A stretch of 29,101 bases of DNA, taken from NCBI GenBank assembly GCA_964632545.1, contig CAZWBQ010000014.1:1-29101 (forward strand), in the 5' to 3' direction. The notes beneath the pieces are model-generated. The model was not told where the DNA came from and did no database searches. It was given only the letters and a program-made list of their open reading frames with translations. The position numbers were made by a program, and so were the translations under genes. Source of the stretch: UBA7398 sp964632545 (GTDB taxonomy: Bacteria > Actinomycetota > Actinomycetes > Nanopelagicales > Nanopelagicaceae). Shown in pieces: positions 1-7,240 of this stretch (its first letter is position 1; each line of letters starts with the position of its first letter).

Positions 1-2
1 AA

Positions 3-1040
3 CTTGAATCAAAGACTGAGATGTTTGAAACTGGAATTAAAGTTATCGACCTTCTAACACCATATGTAAAAGGTGGAAAGATCGGTTTATTCGGTGGTGC
101 AGGTGTAGGTAAGACTGTGCTTATTCAAGAAATGATTTATCGCGTAGCGGAAAACTTCGGTGGCGTATCAGTATTCGCTGGCGTTGGAGAACGTACTCGT
201 GAAGGAAACGACTTATTTTTAGAAATGACCGAGACCGGTGTTATTAATAAGACCGCGTTAGTTTTCGGTCAAATGGATGAGCCACCTGGAACTCGTTTGC
301 GGGTTGCGCTTTCAGCGCTAACCATGGCCGAGTATTTCCGTGATGTGCAGAAGCAAGACGTGTTGCTCTTCATCGATAACATTTTCCGATTCACACAAGC
401 TGGTTCGGAAGTATCAACACTTCTCGGTCGTATGCCATCAGCTGTGGGATATCAGCCAACACTTGCTGATGAAATGGGTGTATTACAAGAACGTATTACA
501 TCAACTCGCGGTCACTCAATTACTTCGATGCAGGCTATTTATGTACCTGCCGATGACATCACAGACCCAGCGCCACACACTACTTTTACACATTTGGATG
601 CAACTACTGTGCTATCTCGTCCAATTTCAGAATTGGGTATCTATCCAGCGGTAGATCCGCTCGATTCGACTTCTCGAATTCTGGATCCTCGTTACATTGG
701 TGATAATCACTTCCGCGTTGCAAACCGAATTAAACAAATTTTGCAGCGTTACAAAGATTTGCAAGACATCATCGCAATTCTTGGTATCGACGAACTTTCT
801 GAAGAAGATCGAATTCTGGTTGGTCGCGCTCGTCGTATCCAACGATTCCTTTCGCAGAACACATTCGTCGCGAAGGTATTTACTGGCCTCGATGGTTCAT
901 TTGTGCCACTTACCGAAACAATTTCTGCATTTGATGCGCTCGCAAATGGTGACTATGACCATGTGCCTGAGCAAGCATTCTTTATGTGCGGTGGCTTAGA
1001 TGATGTTGAACGCCGAGCTGCAGAGTTGGCTAAGAACTAA
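3..1040 (+). CDS. atpD: ATP synthase F1 subunit beta (5' end missing)
   Basis: This is the catalytic beta subunit of F1Fo ATP synthase, which makes or hydrolyses ATP on the cytoplasmic side of the membrane. The reading frame is already open at base 3 (LESKTEMFETGIKVIDLL), so the N-terminal barrel domain lies to the left of the window. Visible motifs are the P-loop GGAGVGKT, the GERTREGNDL segment, the Walker B strand DVLLFIDNIFRF and the DDITDPAP segment, followed by the helical C-terminal domain. The ATG at base 21 is internal and not the true start. Only 2 bp separate the stop from the atpC start, which fits the usual atp operon order. Recognition is certain; only the missing 5' part limits the call. 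Confidence 0.98.
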   Translation, partial: LESKTEMFETGIKVIDLLTPYVKGGKIGLFGGAGVGKTVLIQEMIYRVAENFGGVSVFAGVGERTREGNDLFLEMTETGVINKTALVFGQMDEPPGTRLRVALSALTMAEYFRDVQKQDVLLFIDNIFRFTQAGSEVSTLLGRMPSAVGYQPTLADEMGVLQERITSTRGHSITSMQAIYVPADDITDPAPHTTFTHLDATTVLSRPISELGIYPAVDPLDSTSRILDPRYIGDNHFRVANRIKQILQRYKDLQDIIAILGIDELSEEDRILVGRARRIQRFLSQNTFVAKVFTGLDGSFVPLTETISAFDALANGDYDHVPEQAFFMCGGLDDVERRAAELAKN

Positions 1041-1042
1041 TA

Positions 1043-1297
1043 ATGGGCAAACTACAAGTTGAATTAGTATCGCCAGAGAAGCGAGTCTGGTCGGGTGAAG
1101 CTACCCAGATTTCTGCGCGAACTCTTGACGGAGATCTAGGAATTCTTCCTGGACACACTCCGCTTCTCGGTGTGCTTGTAGATGGATTAGTTTCAATTAA
1201 AGGTGTCGATGGAACAGTTTCCGAATTTAACGTACATGGAGGTTTTTTATCTGTGGCTAAGGATCGAGTTTCTATTCTTGGTGAAAGTACCGATTAA
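1043..1297 (+). CDS. atpC: ATP synthase F1 subunit epsilon, short form
   Basis: This is the epsilon subunit of the F1 central stalk, which couples rotation and in many bacteria regulates ATP hydrolysis. The 84 residues match the N-terminal beta-sandwich domain, including the conserved LDGDLGILPGHTPLL segment (about residues 29-43) and the HGGFLSV strand. The protein stops where the C-terminal two-helix domain would begin, whereas family members are commonly about 120-140 aa. The TAA stop is clean and no matching helical sequence was seen in the few bases after it, because murA ends 5 bp away. The gene starts 2 bp after atpD and is surely co-transcribed. The short length is probably natural and would remove the inhibitory helical arm. 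Confidence 0.95.
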   Translation: MGKLQVELVSPEKRVWSGEATQISARTLDGDLGILPGHTPLLGVLVDGLVSIKGVDGTVSEFNVHGGFLSVAKDRVSILGESTD

Positions 1298-1302
1298 TTT
1301 AA

Positions 1303-2565
1303 TTAATCAACTCTCGTAACATCTGCACCAAGCATCTGTAATTGTTTAGCAAAATCCGGATAACCGCGATCAACGTGATGTCCACCTTCGACATAAGTAA
1401 CGCCATCCGAAACTAATCCCGCTAAAACTAAGCCCGCACCTGCACGAATATCGGTTGCAACAACTGGAGCTGCCGATAATTGCGAGATTCCTGAAATTGC
1501 TGCATGGTGTCCATCAACTCGAATTTTGGCACCTAATCTGGTTAATTCATTTACAAACATAAATCTTCCCTCAAATACGTTCTCAGTAACTATCGCATCG
1601 CCATCAGCAATTGAATTCAGCGTAATAATCATGGGTTGTAGATCGGTAGGAAATCCAGGATAGGGAAGTGTTGCTACATCTATTGCCTTTGGTTGACGAT
1701 CCATTTTTACTCTTATGCCATCTTTTGTTGTAGTAATTACAGCGCCAGCCAATACCAATTTATCGAGTGGCACTTCTAAATCACTTGGCCTGCAATTATG
1801 AATTGTAATATCGCCTTGCGTTATCGCTGCAGCAAACGCCCAAGTTCCGGTTACTACACGGTCTGGCAGAGTTGTGTGATCAGTTGGCGATAGCGATTTA
1901 ACACCAGTTATTAAAATCTTTGGCGTACCAAGTCCCGAAATATCAGCACCCATTGAAATCAAAAAATTACCGAGATCTACAATGTCTGGCTCTCGTGCAG
2001 CATTATCCAAAATTGTTACACCTCTTGCTAATACGGCAGCTGTCATAATATTTTCAGTTGCGCCTACGCTTGGAAAATCCAATGAAATCTCGGCGCCAAT
2101 TAATCCAGCAGGTGCTTCTGCAATTACATAACCATGTTCGTTATGGGCTTTAGCACCAAGCTCTGCCAAACCTTTCAAATGAAAATCTAAACCGCGAGAT
2201 CCGATTGCATCTCCACCAGGAAGGGCAACTTCAGCTTCACCTAAACGCGCAACTAATGGTCCTAAAACATTTATCGAAGCGCGCATTTTTCTCACTAAAT
2301 CATAATCAGCTCGATGGCCTAATTTTTCCGGTACATCAATTGTTATTAGAACATTTTTTTGATCATGTACAACTTTGCAACCTAACCGGGTTAATAACTC
2401 TGACATGATTTCGACATCAGCAATTTCTGGCACATTTCTAATTGTGGTTTTTCCAACGGCTAGAAGAGATGCCGCCATTAATTTCAGTACCGAGTTTTTT
2501 GCGCCGGTAACCGAAACTTCACCGTTGAGAGAAGCACCGCCGACTACTTTAAAGCGATCAAGCAC
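1303..2565 (-). CDS. murA: UDP-N-acetylglucosamine 1-carboxyvinyltransferase (MurA)
   Basis: MurA transfers enolpyruvate from PEP to UDP-GlcNAc, the first committed step of peptidoglycan synthesis in the cytosol. The 420-aa length is normal for the family. Visible landmarks are the N-terminal GAKNS motif with Lys23, and the active-site loop PGGDAIGSR, where Asp119 sits at the position of the Cys attacked by fosfomycin in most bacteria. The start is GTG, supported by a strong GGGAGGT Shine-Dalgarno on the minus strand (rc of 2571-2577) about 5 nt upstream. It is one of the few clear SD-led starts here. The gene is divergent from the cobalamin adenosyltransferase and runs tail-to-tail into atpC with a 5-bp gap. 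Its position near atp genes and the adenosyltransferase recalls M. tuberculosis Rv1310-Rv1315 (from memory). Confidence 0.97.
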   Translation of the reverse strand: MLDRFKVVGGASLNGEVSVTGAKNSVLKLMAASLLAVGKTTIRNVPEIADVEIMSELLTRLGCKVVHDQKNVLITIDVPEKLGHRADYDLVRKMRASINVLGPLVARLGEAEVALPGGDAIGSRGLDFHLKGLAELGAKAHNEHGYVIAEAPAGLIGAEISLDFPSVGATENIMTAAVLARGVTILDNAAREPDIVDLGNFLISMGADISGLGTPKILITGVKSLSPTDHTTLPDRVVTGTWAFAAAITQGDITIHNCRPSDLEVPLDKLVLAGAVITTTKDGIRVKMDRQPKAIDVATLPYPGFPTDLQPMIITLNSIADGDAIVTENVFEGRFMFVNELTRLGAKIRVDGHHAAISGISQLSAAPVVATDIRAGAGLVLAGLVSDGVTYVEGGHHVDRGYPDFAKQLQMLGADVTRVD

Positions 2566-2626
2566 AGCGGACCTCCCAAATTTAATAAATCAGCGCTTCT
2601 AATTGGCTACATCGTAATGGCTCTAT

Positions 2627-2632
2627 TAGGCT
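2627..2632 (+). promoter_or_regulatory. Putative -10 box for a leaderless pduO mRNA
   Basis: TAGGCT lies exactly 6 nt before the ATG at 2639, so transcription would begin at or next to the start codon. No Shine-Dalgarno sequence is present upstream. This is inferred from the hexamer and its spacing, which recur across the window. Confidence 0.55.
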
Positions 2633-2638
2633 CATACT

Positions 2639-3211
2639 ATGGTTAATTTGACGCGGATCTATACAAAAACTGGTGATGATGGCACGACTTCTTTAGGCGA
2701 TATGAGCCGAACTTCTAAAAATGATCCTCGGCTTGAAGCGTATGCAACCGTTGATGAAGCAAATTCTTATATCGGTGTCGTTTTAACAGTTGATTCATTA
2801 GGTGCAGATGTAAGAAAGCTATTAGTAAGAATTCAAAACGACTTATTCGATGTAGGAGCTGATCTTTGTACGCCCGTTGTTGATGCCCCAGCTCACGAAC
2901 CGCTTCGAGTTTTAGAATCTCAAGTAACTTATATAGAAGAACAGATTGATAAATATAATGCTGATTTAGAACCGCTTCGATCTTTTGTGCTTCCGTCTGG
3001 AACACCAGCATCGGCACATTTACACGTTGCACGCACAATAACTCGACGAGCCGAACGCTGTACCTGGCACGCAATTCATGCATTCGGAACTGGTGTTAAT
3101 TCTTTAACTGCAAAATATTTGAATCGTCTTTCAGATTTACTTTTCGTGCTTGCTCGCCATGAAAATAAGAAACATGGTGATGAACTTTGGGTACCTGGGG
3201 CTAACCGCTAG
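2639..3211 (+). CDS. pduO: PduO-type cob(I)alamin adenosyltransferase
   Basis: This enzyme transfers the 5'-deoxyadenosyl group of ATP to cob(I)alamin, giving coenzyme B12. The ATP-binding motif TKTGDDGTTSLGD is at residues 9-21, the NDLFDVGADL segment at 67-76 and the ARTITRRAER helix at 131-140, with R132, R136-R137 and E139 typical of the PduO/MMAB family. Length (190 aa) is normal. The start has no SD, but a TAGGCT box 6 nt upstream suggests a leaderless message. The 3' end overlaps the convergent secreted-protein gene by 11 bp. The product likely serves methylmalonyl-CoA mutase, given the mce and meaB genes about 8 kb away. It could also be labelled cobO by function; the PduO fold assignment is firm. 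Confidence 0.95.
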   Translation: MVNLTRIYTKTGDDGTTSLGDMSRTSKNDPRLEAYATVDEANSYIGVVLTVDSLGADVRKLLVRIQNDLFDVGADLCTPVVDAPAHEPLRVLESQVTYIEEQIDKYNADLEPLRSFVLPSGTPASAHLHVARTITRRAERCTWHAIHAFGTGVNSLTAKYLNRLSDLLFVLARHENKKHGDELWVPGANR

Positions 3212-3761
3212 TTTTTCTTCTATCTGGATTTACTGCATAGGTATTAGATGGATATGGAATTATGGTAGCTCCGCGCTGACACATAAGTTTTATACCACTG
3301 ATATAAACACCAGAAACCAAAGGTTCGTTGCTTATTAAGAGTATAGTTTTTAATTCTTTAGAATAGGTCGATTTAGAAATCGTCTTGATTGTTCCGTATC
3401 GGATGGTTGCAGTATCAACATCTGAAACCGGTCCATATACAACAGAGTGAATTTCCCACCATTGACAAGCAATTTCAGCAGCAACAATTACTGCACCACA
3501 TGCATATTTTTTACATAATTTAACTTCAGATGCGAGCGTTGTTTTCGCAGAGAGTACGCCAACTAATTCTTTACCAGTTGGAATTTTTGCATAGACTCCA
3601 TCTTTAGCAAGAAACCCGTCGGGTGGCCATTTTGGTGGCGGAGATGGGATCGGTTTAACGGTGGCTTTTGCTGCAGGTTTAACTGCAGCCGCACCGCTGG
3701 CTCCGGCAATAACACCAAAAATCAAGGAAATAGCAAACAGAATGCTTAAGTGCTTCTTCAT
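3201..3761 (-). CDS. Small secreted protein of unknown function, in an ABC exporter operon
   Basis: I do not recognise this family. The protein starts with MKKHLSILFAISLIFGVIAG, a good Sec signal peptide with a Lys-rich start, hydrophobic core and Ala/Gly-rich cleavage zone. There is no lipobox Cys. A Pro/Lys-rich linker follows (KPIPSPPPKWPP), then a domain of about 130 residues with four Cys (in KLCKKYACG, EIACQWW and KLMCQRG), which could form two disulphides outside the cell. The chosen ATG at 3761 overlaps the permease stop as ATGA, matching the junction between the two genes upstream. An in-frame ATG at 3773 (four residues longer) is the alternative. It is the last gene of the ABC operon and may be a substrate or extracytoplasmic partner of the transporter, but that is inference. 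Confidence 0.8.
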   Translation of the reverse strand: MKKHLSILFAISLIFGVIAGASGAAAVKPAAKATVKPIPSPPPKWPPDGFLAKDGVYAKIPTGKELVGVLSAKTTLASEVKLCKKYACGAVIVAAEIACQWWEIHSVVYGPVSDVDTATIRYGTIKTISKSTYSKELKTILLISNEPLVSGVYISGIKLMCQRGATIIPYPSNTYAVNPDRRKTSG

Positions 3762-4549
3762 TCCTTCGTCCATTTAAAGGTCTTTAGCGAAATGAAAACT
3801 CCCGCAATCAACCAAGCAATTAAAATAATTGCAATTTTATTAATCTCCCAAGATTTAGCTGCTTCTTGAGTTGCAAAACTATCTGGTAAGAAAACTGAAC
3901 GCATCCCTTGAGTAAGCCACTTAAGCGGAAATAGTGCGGCAAAATGCTGCATCCAAGAAGGCAGTGTTGTAAAGATAAAGAAGACGCCGCTAAAGAATTG
4001 GAGCACAATAACTACCGGCGAGACAACTGCCGATGCACCACGGCCCGATTTTGGTACCACCGAGAATGCGATACCAAGAAGCGTTGAAGAGGCAGTTCCG
4101 AGAATTATTAACCAAGTGAATGTGAACCACTTAATTGGTTGAGTTGGAAGTTCAAGGCCAAAGAAAATTGTTCCAAAAAAGAGGAGCAAAATTAACTGCA
4201 GCGCCATTGAGTAAAGAACTTGAATCCCTTTTCCAATGAAGTAGGCAGTTGCTGGCATCGGCGTACCACGTAAACGTTTAAGCGTTCCTAAATCTCTCTC
4301 TATCGGAATTGAAATAGCTAGTTGTTGAAATCCGGAGTTAACTAGGCCAGAAGCGATCATGCCCGCTACAAAATATTGGCTAAAAGTCACACCGGGTGCG
4401 ATGTTGTCGTTAAATACTGATCCAAAAATAAATAGCAAAATTACTGGAAATAAAATTGTAAAAACTACCGATTCTCGTTGGCGATTGAATTGCTTTATTT
4501 CTAGCGCGCCGCGCGATAACCCTAATTTTATGGTGGAGACGTTTTTCAT
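3758..4549 (-). CDS. ABC-2 type transporter permease
   Basis: This is the membrane part of an ABC exporter of the drug/daunorubicin-resistance (DrrB) type. About six hydrophobic segments are visible, including ESVVFTILFPVILLFIFGSV near residue 26 and QFFSGVFFIFTTLPSWM near residue 185. The short loop with IERDLGTLKRLRGTPMPA (about residues 83-100) is typical of ABC-2 permeases, and 263 aa is a normal length. Its ATG overlaps the ATPase stop by 4 bp and its own stop overlaps the secreted-protein start by 4 bp, so the three genes should be translationally coupled. The substrate cannot be told from sequence; lipid, drug or peptide export are all possible. Confidence 0.92.
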   Translation of the reverse strand: MKNVSTIKLGLSRGALEIKQFNRQRESVVFTILFPVILLFIFGSVFNDNIAPGVTFSQYFVAGMIASGLVNSGFQQLAISIPIERDLGTLKRLRGTPMPATAYFIGKGIQVLYSMALQLILLLFFGTIFFGLELPTQPIKWFTFTWLIILGTASSTLLGIAFSVVPKSGRGASAVVSPVVIVLQFFSGVFFIFTTLPSWMQHFAALFPLKWLTQGMRSVFLPDSFATQEAAKSWEINKIAIILIAWLIAGVFISLKTFKWTKE

Positions 4550-5409
4550 GAGTTTTCACCAATCATCTTTAGATATATATCCTCCAGAGTTGGTCGAGTT
4601 ACTGTCAGACCCGAAATTTCCCCACCTAATCGCTCAGCTAATTTTTTGACTTCGGCAGTTGGCGTATCGGAATAAATAGTTTGCTGATTTCCATTTTCTA
4701 CCCAGGAAATTTCTACTTTAGAATTTTGCCGTCCGCCTAGAGTTTGCGGTGTTGCTACTTCAATTATCACTCCATTATTTATTACAGCTACTCGATCGGC
4801 TAGTTCCTCAGCTTCATCCAGATAGTGAGTAGTTAATAAAATCGAAGTTCCTTCATCTCGGAGTGACCGGATTAAACCCCAAAATGCTCGGCGTGCTTCT
4901 GGGTCGAAACCAGTGGTCGGTTCATCTAAGAAAAGTAATTCTGGTTTGCCAATAATTCCAAGCGCCACATCTAATCTGCGACGTTGTCCGCCGGAGAGCG
5001 TCCGAATTTTTTCATCAATTTTTTCGCTTAACCCAACTGACTCAATCACAGAAATTGGATCTTTAGAATTAACATAATATTTTGCAAAATGAGTTAGCGT
5101 TTCGCGAACTGTTAAATCAAGCGCGTCCATTGTGGTTTGCAGAACAATTCCAATTTGATCACGCCATGCACGTTCGGCCGATTTACTAACCTTCGAATTA
5201 GGGTCGAAGCCAAGTACTGAAACATTTCCGCTATCTCGATCGCGATATCCTTCTAGAATTTCTACTGTGGTTGTTTTACCAGCGCCATTTGGGCCTAAGA
5301 GCGCGAATACTTCACCTTTGCGAACTTGTAGATCTATCCCGTTAACTGCAGTTTTCCCACCATAAGATTTCGTTAAATTTGAAACATCAATTACTAATGG
5401 GTGAAGCAT
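4546..5409 (-). CDS. ABC transporter ATP-binding protein (DrrA-like)
   Basis: This is the nucleotide-binding subunit that powers the adjacent ABC-2 permease. The motifs are complete: Walker A GPNGAGKT (residues 39-46), Q-loop Gln91, signature LSGGQ (138-142), Walker B ELLFLDEP (157-164) and switch His195 (TTHYLDEAEEL). Length of 287 aa with a C-terminal extension fits the DrrA group. It is the first gene of a three-gene operon. The ATG at 5409 has no SD, but TAGAAT lies exactly 6 nt upstream, which suggests a leaderless mRNA. The opposite gene starts only 18 bp away and its putative -10 overlaps this one. Exporter function is firm from the family; the substrate is unknown. Confidence 0.95.
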   Translation of the reverse strand: MLHPLVIDVSNLTKSYGGKTAVNGIDLQVRKGEVFALLGPNGAGKTTTVEILEGYRDRDSGNVSVLGFDPNSKVSKSAERAWRDQIGIVLQTTMDALDLTVRETLTHFAKYYVNSKDPISVIESVGLSEKIDEKIRTLSGGQRRRLDVALGIIGKPELLFLDEPTTGFDPEARRAFWGLIRSLRDEGTSILLTTHYLDEAEELADRVAVINNGVIIEVATPQTLGGRQNSKVEISWVENGNQQTIYSDTPTAEVKKLAERLGGEISGLTVTRPTLEDIYLKMIGENS

Positions 5410-5414
5410 TTCGC

Positions 5415-5420
5415 TATTCT
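5415..5420 (+). promoter_or_regulatory. Putative -10 box of the zinc-motif gene (leaderless)
   Basis: TATTCT lies 7 nt before the ATG at 5428. It supports 5428 rather than 5422 or the GTG at 5401 as the start, since the family's products begin MSPRR. Confidence 0.55.
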
Positions 5421-5421
5421 A
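5416..5421 (-). promoter_or_regulatory. Putative -10 box of the ABC operon (leaderless)
   Basis: Read on the minus strand this is TAGAAT, followed by a 6-nt spacer and the ATG at 5409. It overlaps almost fully with the plus-strand box TATTCT at 5415-5420. Confidence 0.6.
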
Positions 5422-5427
5422 ATGGGT

Positions 5428-5739
5428 ATGAGCCCGCGCCGAAATCACCCTAAACGCCGCGGACCAAAGCCCGCTGAACGCGAAGTCGCAACATCTCATG
5501 AAACTATCGAAGAACATGAAGAAGGAATTTATCGAGTTCGCAGAATTACCGGATCTGGTTCAACTAAACCGTATCGATGCCCTGGTTGCGATCAAACAAT
5601 TCCAATGGCAACACCGCACACGGTTGCGTGGATCGAACATGATGTTGAAAGTCGCAGACATTGGCATACTGCATGTTGGAATAAACGCGATGATCGTAAA
5701 CCAAAAACCGAAAGAACTAGAAACGCACCTAGATACTAA
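5428..5739 (+). CDS. Conserved actinobacterial zinc-motif protein (103 aa)
   Basis: This is a small basic protein whose homologues, recalled from Streptomyces and other actinobacteria, start MSPRRNRP, contain CPGC and end RNAPR(Y/F). They are sometimes labelled ATP/GTP-binding protein, a name this sequence does not support since no P-loop is visible. Residues 1-20 are Arg/Lys/Pro-rich. Possible zinc ligands are C51 and C54 (RCPGCDQ), H64, H78 and H80, and C83 (HWHTACWN). The HWH-x-x-C pattern resembles a treble-clef or HNH-like metal site, but no nuclease motif is evident. The start at 5428 is chosen from homology and a -10 box 7 nt upstream; 5422 and 5401 are in frame. The function is unknown. 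Its stop codon abuts the stop of the convergent aldehyde dehydrogenase with no base between. Confidence 0.85.
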   Translation: MSPRRNHPKRRGPKPAEREVATSHETIEEHEEGIYRVRRITGSGSTKPYRCPGCDQTIPMATPHTVAWIEHDVESRRHWHTACWNKRDDRKPKTERTRNAPRY

Positions 5740-7218
5740 TTAACGCCGTTTTCTGCCATATAAAGTCTTAACCAGTTTAATAATGAATTTATCGGCAAAT
5801 TTCGTTCGATTAAAAGTTGTGAACGCAATAGGAATTTTGAAAATTGGTCGTACCACCGTGCGCGGATAAGTAAACTCAAGGAGTCCCTCAGCACCATGAA
5901 TTCGACCAATTCCACTTTCTTTAACGCCACCAAATGGAACTGATCCGATTGCAGCAAAGAGAAATACTGAATTAATAGAGACCATGCCGCATTGCAACTG
6001 ACTTGCAATTTTCCCGCCACTACGTTTGGACCAAACTGAAGCTCCTAAGCCATATCGAGTGGCGTTTGCTAATCGGATAGCTTCTTCCATATTTGCTACT
6101 CGATTAATGACTAAAGTCGGTCCAAAAGTTTCTTCAGTTACCGCTGTTGAGTTCTCTGGTACATCACAAATGATTACTGGATCGACATATCGATCATGAA
6201 CTGAATCTGGAGCGCCAAGAATAAATTTCCCGCCTTGCGCTGCAGCATCTTTGATGTGAGCGGAAATTATCTTTAATTGGGATGGCATAGTGGCAGGTCC
6301 ATAGCTATCACCAATTGCAACCCCTGGTTTTAGATTTTTTGCGATTGTAGTAATTATTTCTATAAATTTATCGGCTACTTGGCTATGAACATAAACCCGT
6401 TCGGCACCAATGCAAGATTGCCCAGCATTACTCATTGCAGACCAGAGCGTATTTTCAGCGGCTAGCGAAAGGTCTGCGTCACGATCAATAATGACTGGAT
6501 CTTTTCCACCACACTCGAGTACAACCGGAATCATCCGAGCTGCACAACTTTCTCCTACTAATTTGGCGGTCTTTGTGGACCCAGTAAAAGAAACTTTATC
6601 GACTGCGCTCTCAGTAAGCGCTTTTCCAGTATCGGGTAACCCTGTAACAGTTGTAAAAATTGCAGCGAAAGGCGCAACTCTCTGAAATGTTTCGCTCAAC
6701 CACGTACCAACTCCAGGTGTGTATTCACTTGGCTTAAAAACAACGGTATTTCCGGCAGCAAGCGCGTATGCAATTGAACCCATTGGCGTGAATACCGGAT
6801 AGTTCCATGGACCGATAACTCCGACTACTCCAAAAGGTGAGCGCTCAACTTTTGCACTCATGTTAAACATTAAAATTCCGGGCGGACGAGATTGTGTTGC
6901 CAAAATTCGACCCGCATTTTTTGCTGCCCAGGCGATATGTGAAATTGCAAGAGTGAATTCCAAACGAGCATCACCAATTGGTTTTCCAGTTTCAGCTTTA
7001 ATTAGCGAGGCACCAATATCAATTTCAGCAGTTAATAAAGCCGCCCACTTTAAAAGTACTTTTTTGCGTTTAGCAATACCGATAGCTTCCCAAGATTTAG
7101 CTGCAACTTTCGCGCTATTTACAATCAAAAATACATCTTCTCTAGATGTAATTGGATATCGTCCGACTTCATTTCCAGTAGCGGGATCAAGACTTGCGAA
7201 GGTTTCTATCTTTGCCAT
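5740..7218 (-). CDS. NAD(P)-dependent aldehyde dehydrogenase
   Basis: The enzyme oxidises an aldehyde to the carboxylic acid with NAD(P)+. Counting from Met at 7218 (492 aa), it shows the cofactor segment GPWNYPV with Asn140, VFKPSE with Lys162, FTGSTKT, the general base in VLECGGKDP (Glu235) and the nucleophile in AGQSCIGAE (Cys269). Short family forms such as succinate-semialdehyde and medium-chain fatty aldehyde dehydrogenases look like this. The substrate is not determinable; a C-terminal tail with basic residues (about 470-492) could favour membrane contact. An upstream in-frame ATG at 7296 would overlap the divergent gene, and a TACTCT box 6 nt before 7218 makes the shorter, leaderless start the better choice. 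Confidence 0.93.
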   Translation of the reverse strand: MAKIETFASLDPATGNEVGRYPITSREDVFLIVNSAKVAAKSWEAIGIAKRKKVLLKWAALLTAEIDIGASLIKAETGKPIGDARLEFTLAISHIAWAAKNAGRILATQSRPPGILMFNMSAKVERSPFGVVGVIGPWNYPVFTPMGSIAYALAAGNTVVFKPSEYTPGVGTWLSETFQRVAPFAAIFTTVTGLPDTGKALTESAVDKVSFTGSTKTAKLVGESCAARMIPVVLECGGKDPVIIDRDADLSLAAENTLWSAMSNAGQSCIGAERVYVHSQVADKFIEIITTIAKNLKPGVAIGDSYGPATMPSQLKIISAHIKDAAAQGGKFILGAPDSVHDRYVDPVIICDVPENSTAVTEETFGPTLVINRVANMEEAIRLANATRYGLGASVWSKRSGGKIASQLQCGMVSINSVFLFAAIGSVPFGGVKESGIGRIHGAEGLLEFTYPRTVVRPIFKIPIAFTTFNRTKFADKFIIKLVKTLYGRKRR

Positions 7219-7224
7219 GGCGAC

Positions 7225-7230
7225 AGAGTA
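7225..7230 (-). promoter_or_regulatory. Putative -10 box of the aldehyde dehydrogenase gene
   Basis: Minus-strand TACTCT is followed by a 6-nt spacer and ATG at 7218. It shares 2 bp with the opposing plus-strand box at 7229-7234. Confidence 0.6.
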
Positions 7231-7234
7231 AACT
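7229..7234 (+). promoter_or_regulatory. Putative -10 box of the alpha/beta hydrolase gene
   Basis: TAAACT is followed by a 6-nt spacer and GTG at 7241, giving a leaderless message. No SD is present before the GTG. Confidence 0.6.
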
Positions 7235-7240
7235 GATTTA

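Noticed and set aside
1291..1308. Inverted repeat GATTAATT-T-AATTAATC at the atpC/murA junction as a bidirectional terminator
   Set aside because: The loop would be one base and the stem is pure A/T except the ends, so a stable RNA hairpin is unlikely. It arises from two facing TAA-type stops.
6410..7231. Open frames antisense to the aldehyde dehydrogenase gene (6410-6685 and 6860-7231)
   Set aside because: They are shadows of a strongly conserved enzyme with intact motifs and show no family features or start signals.
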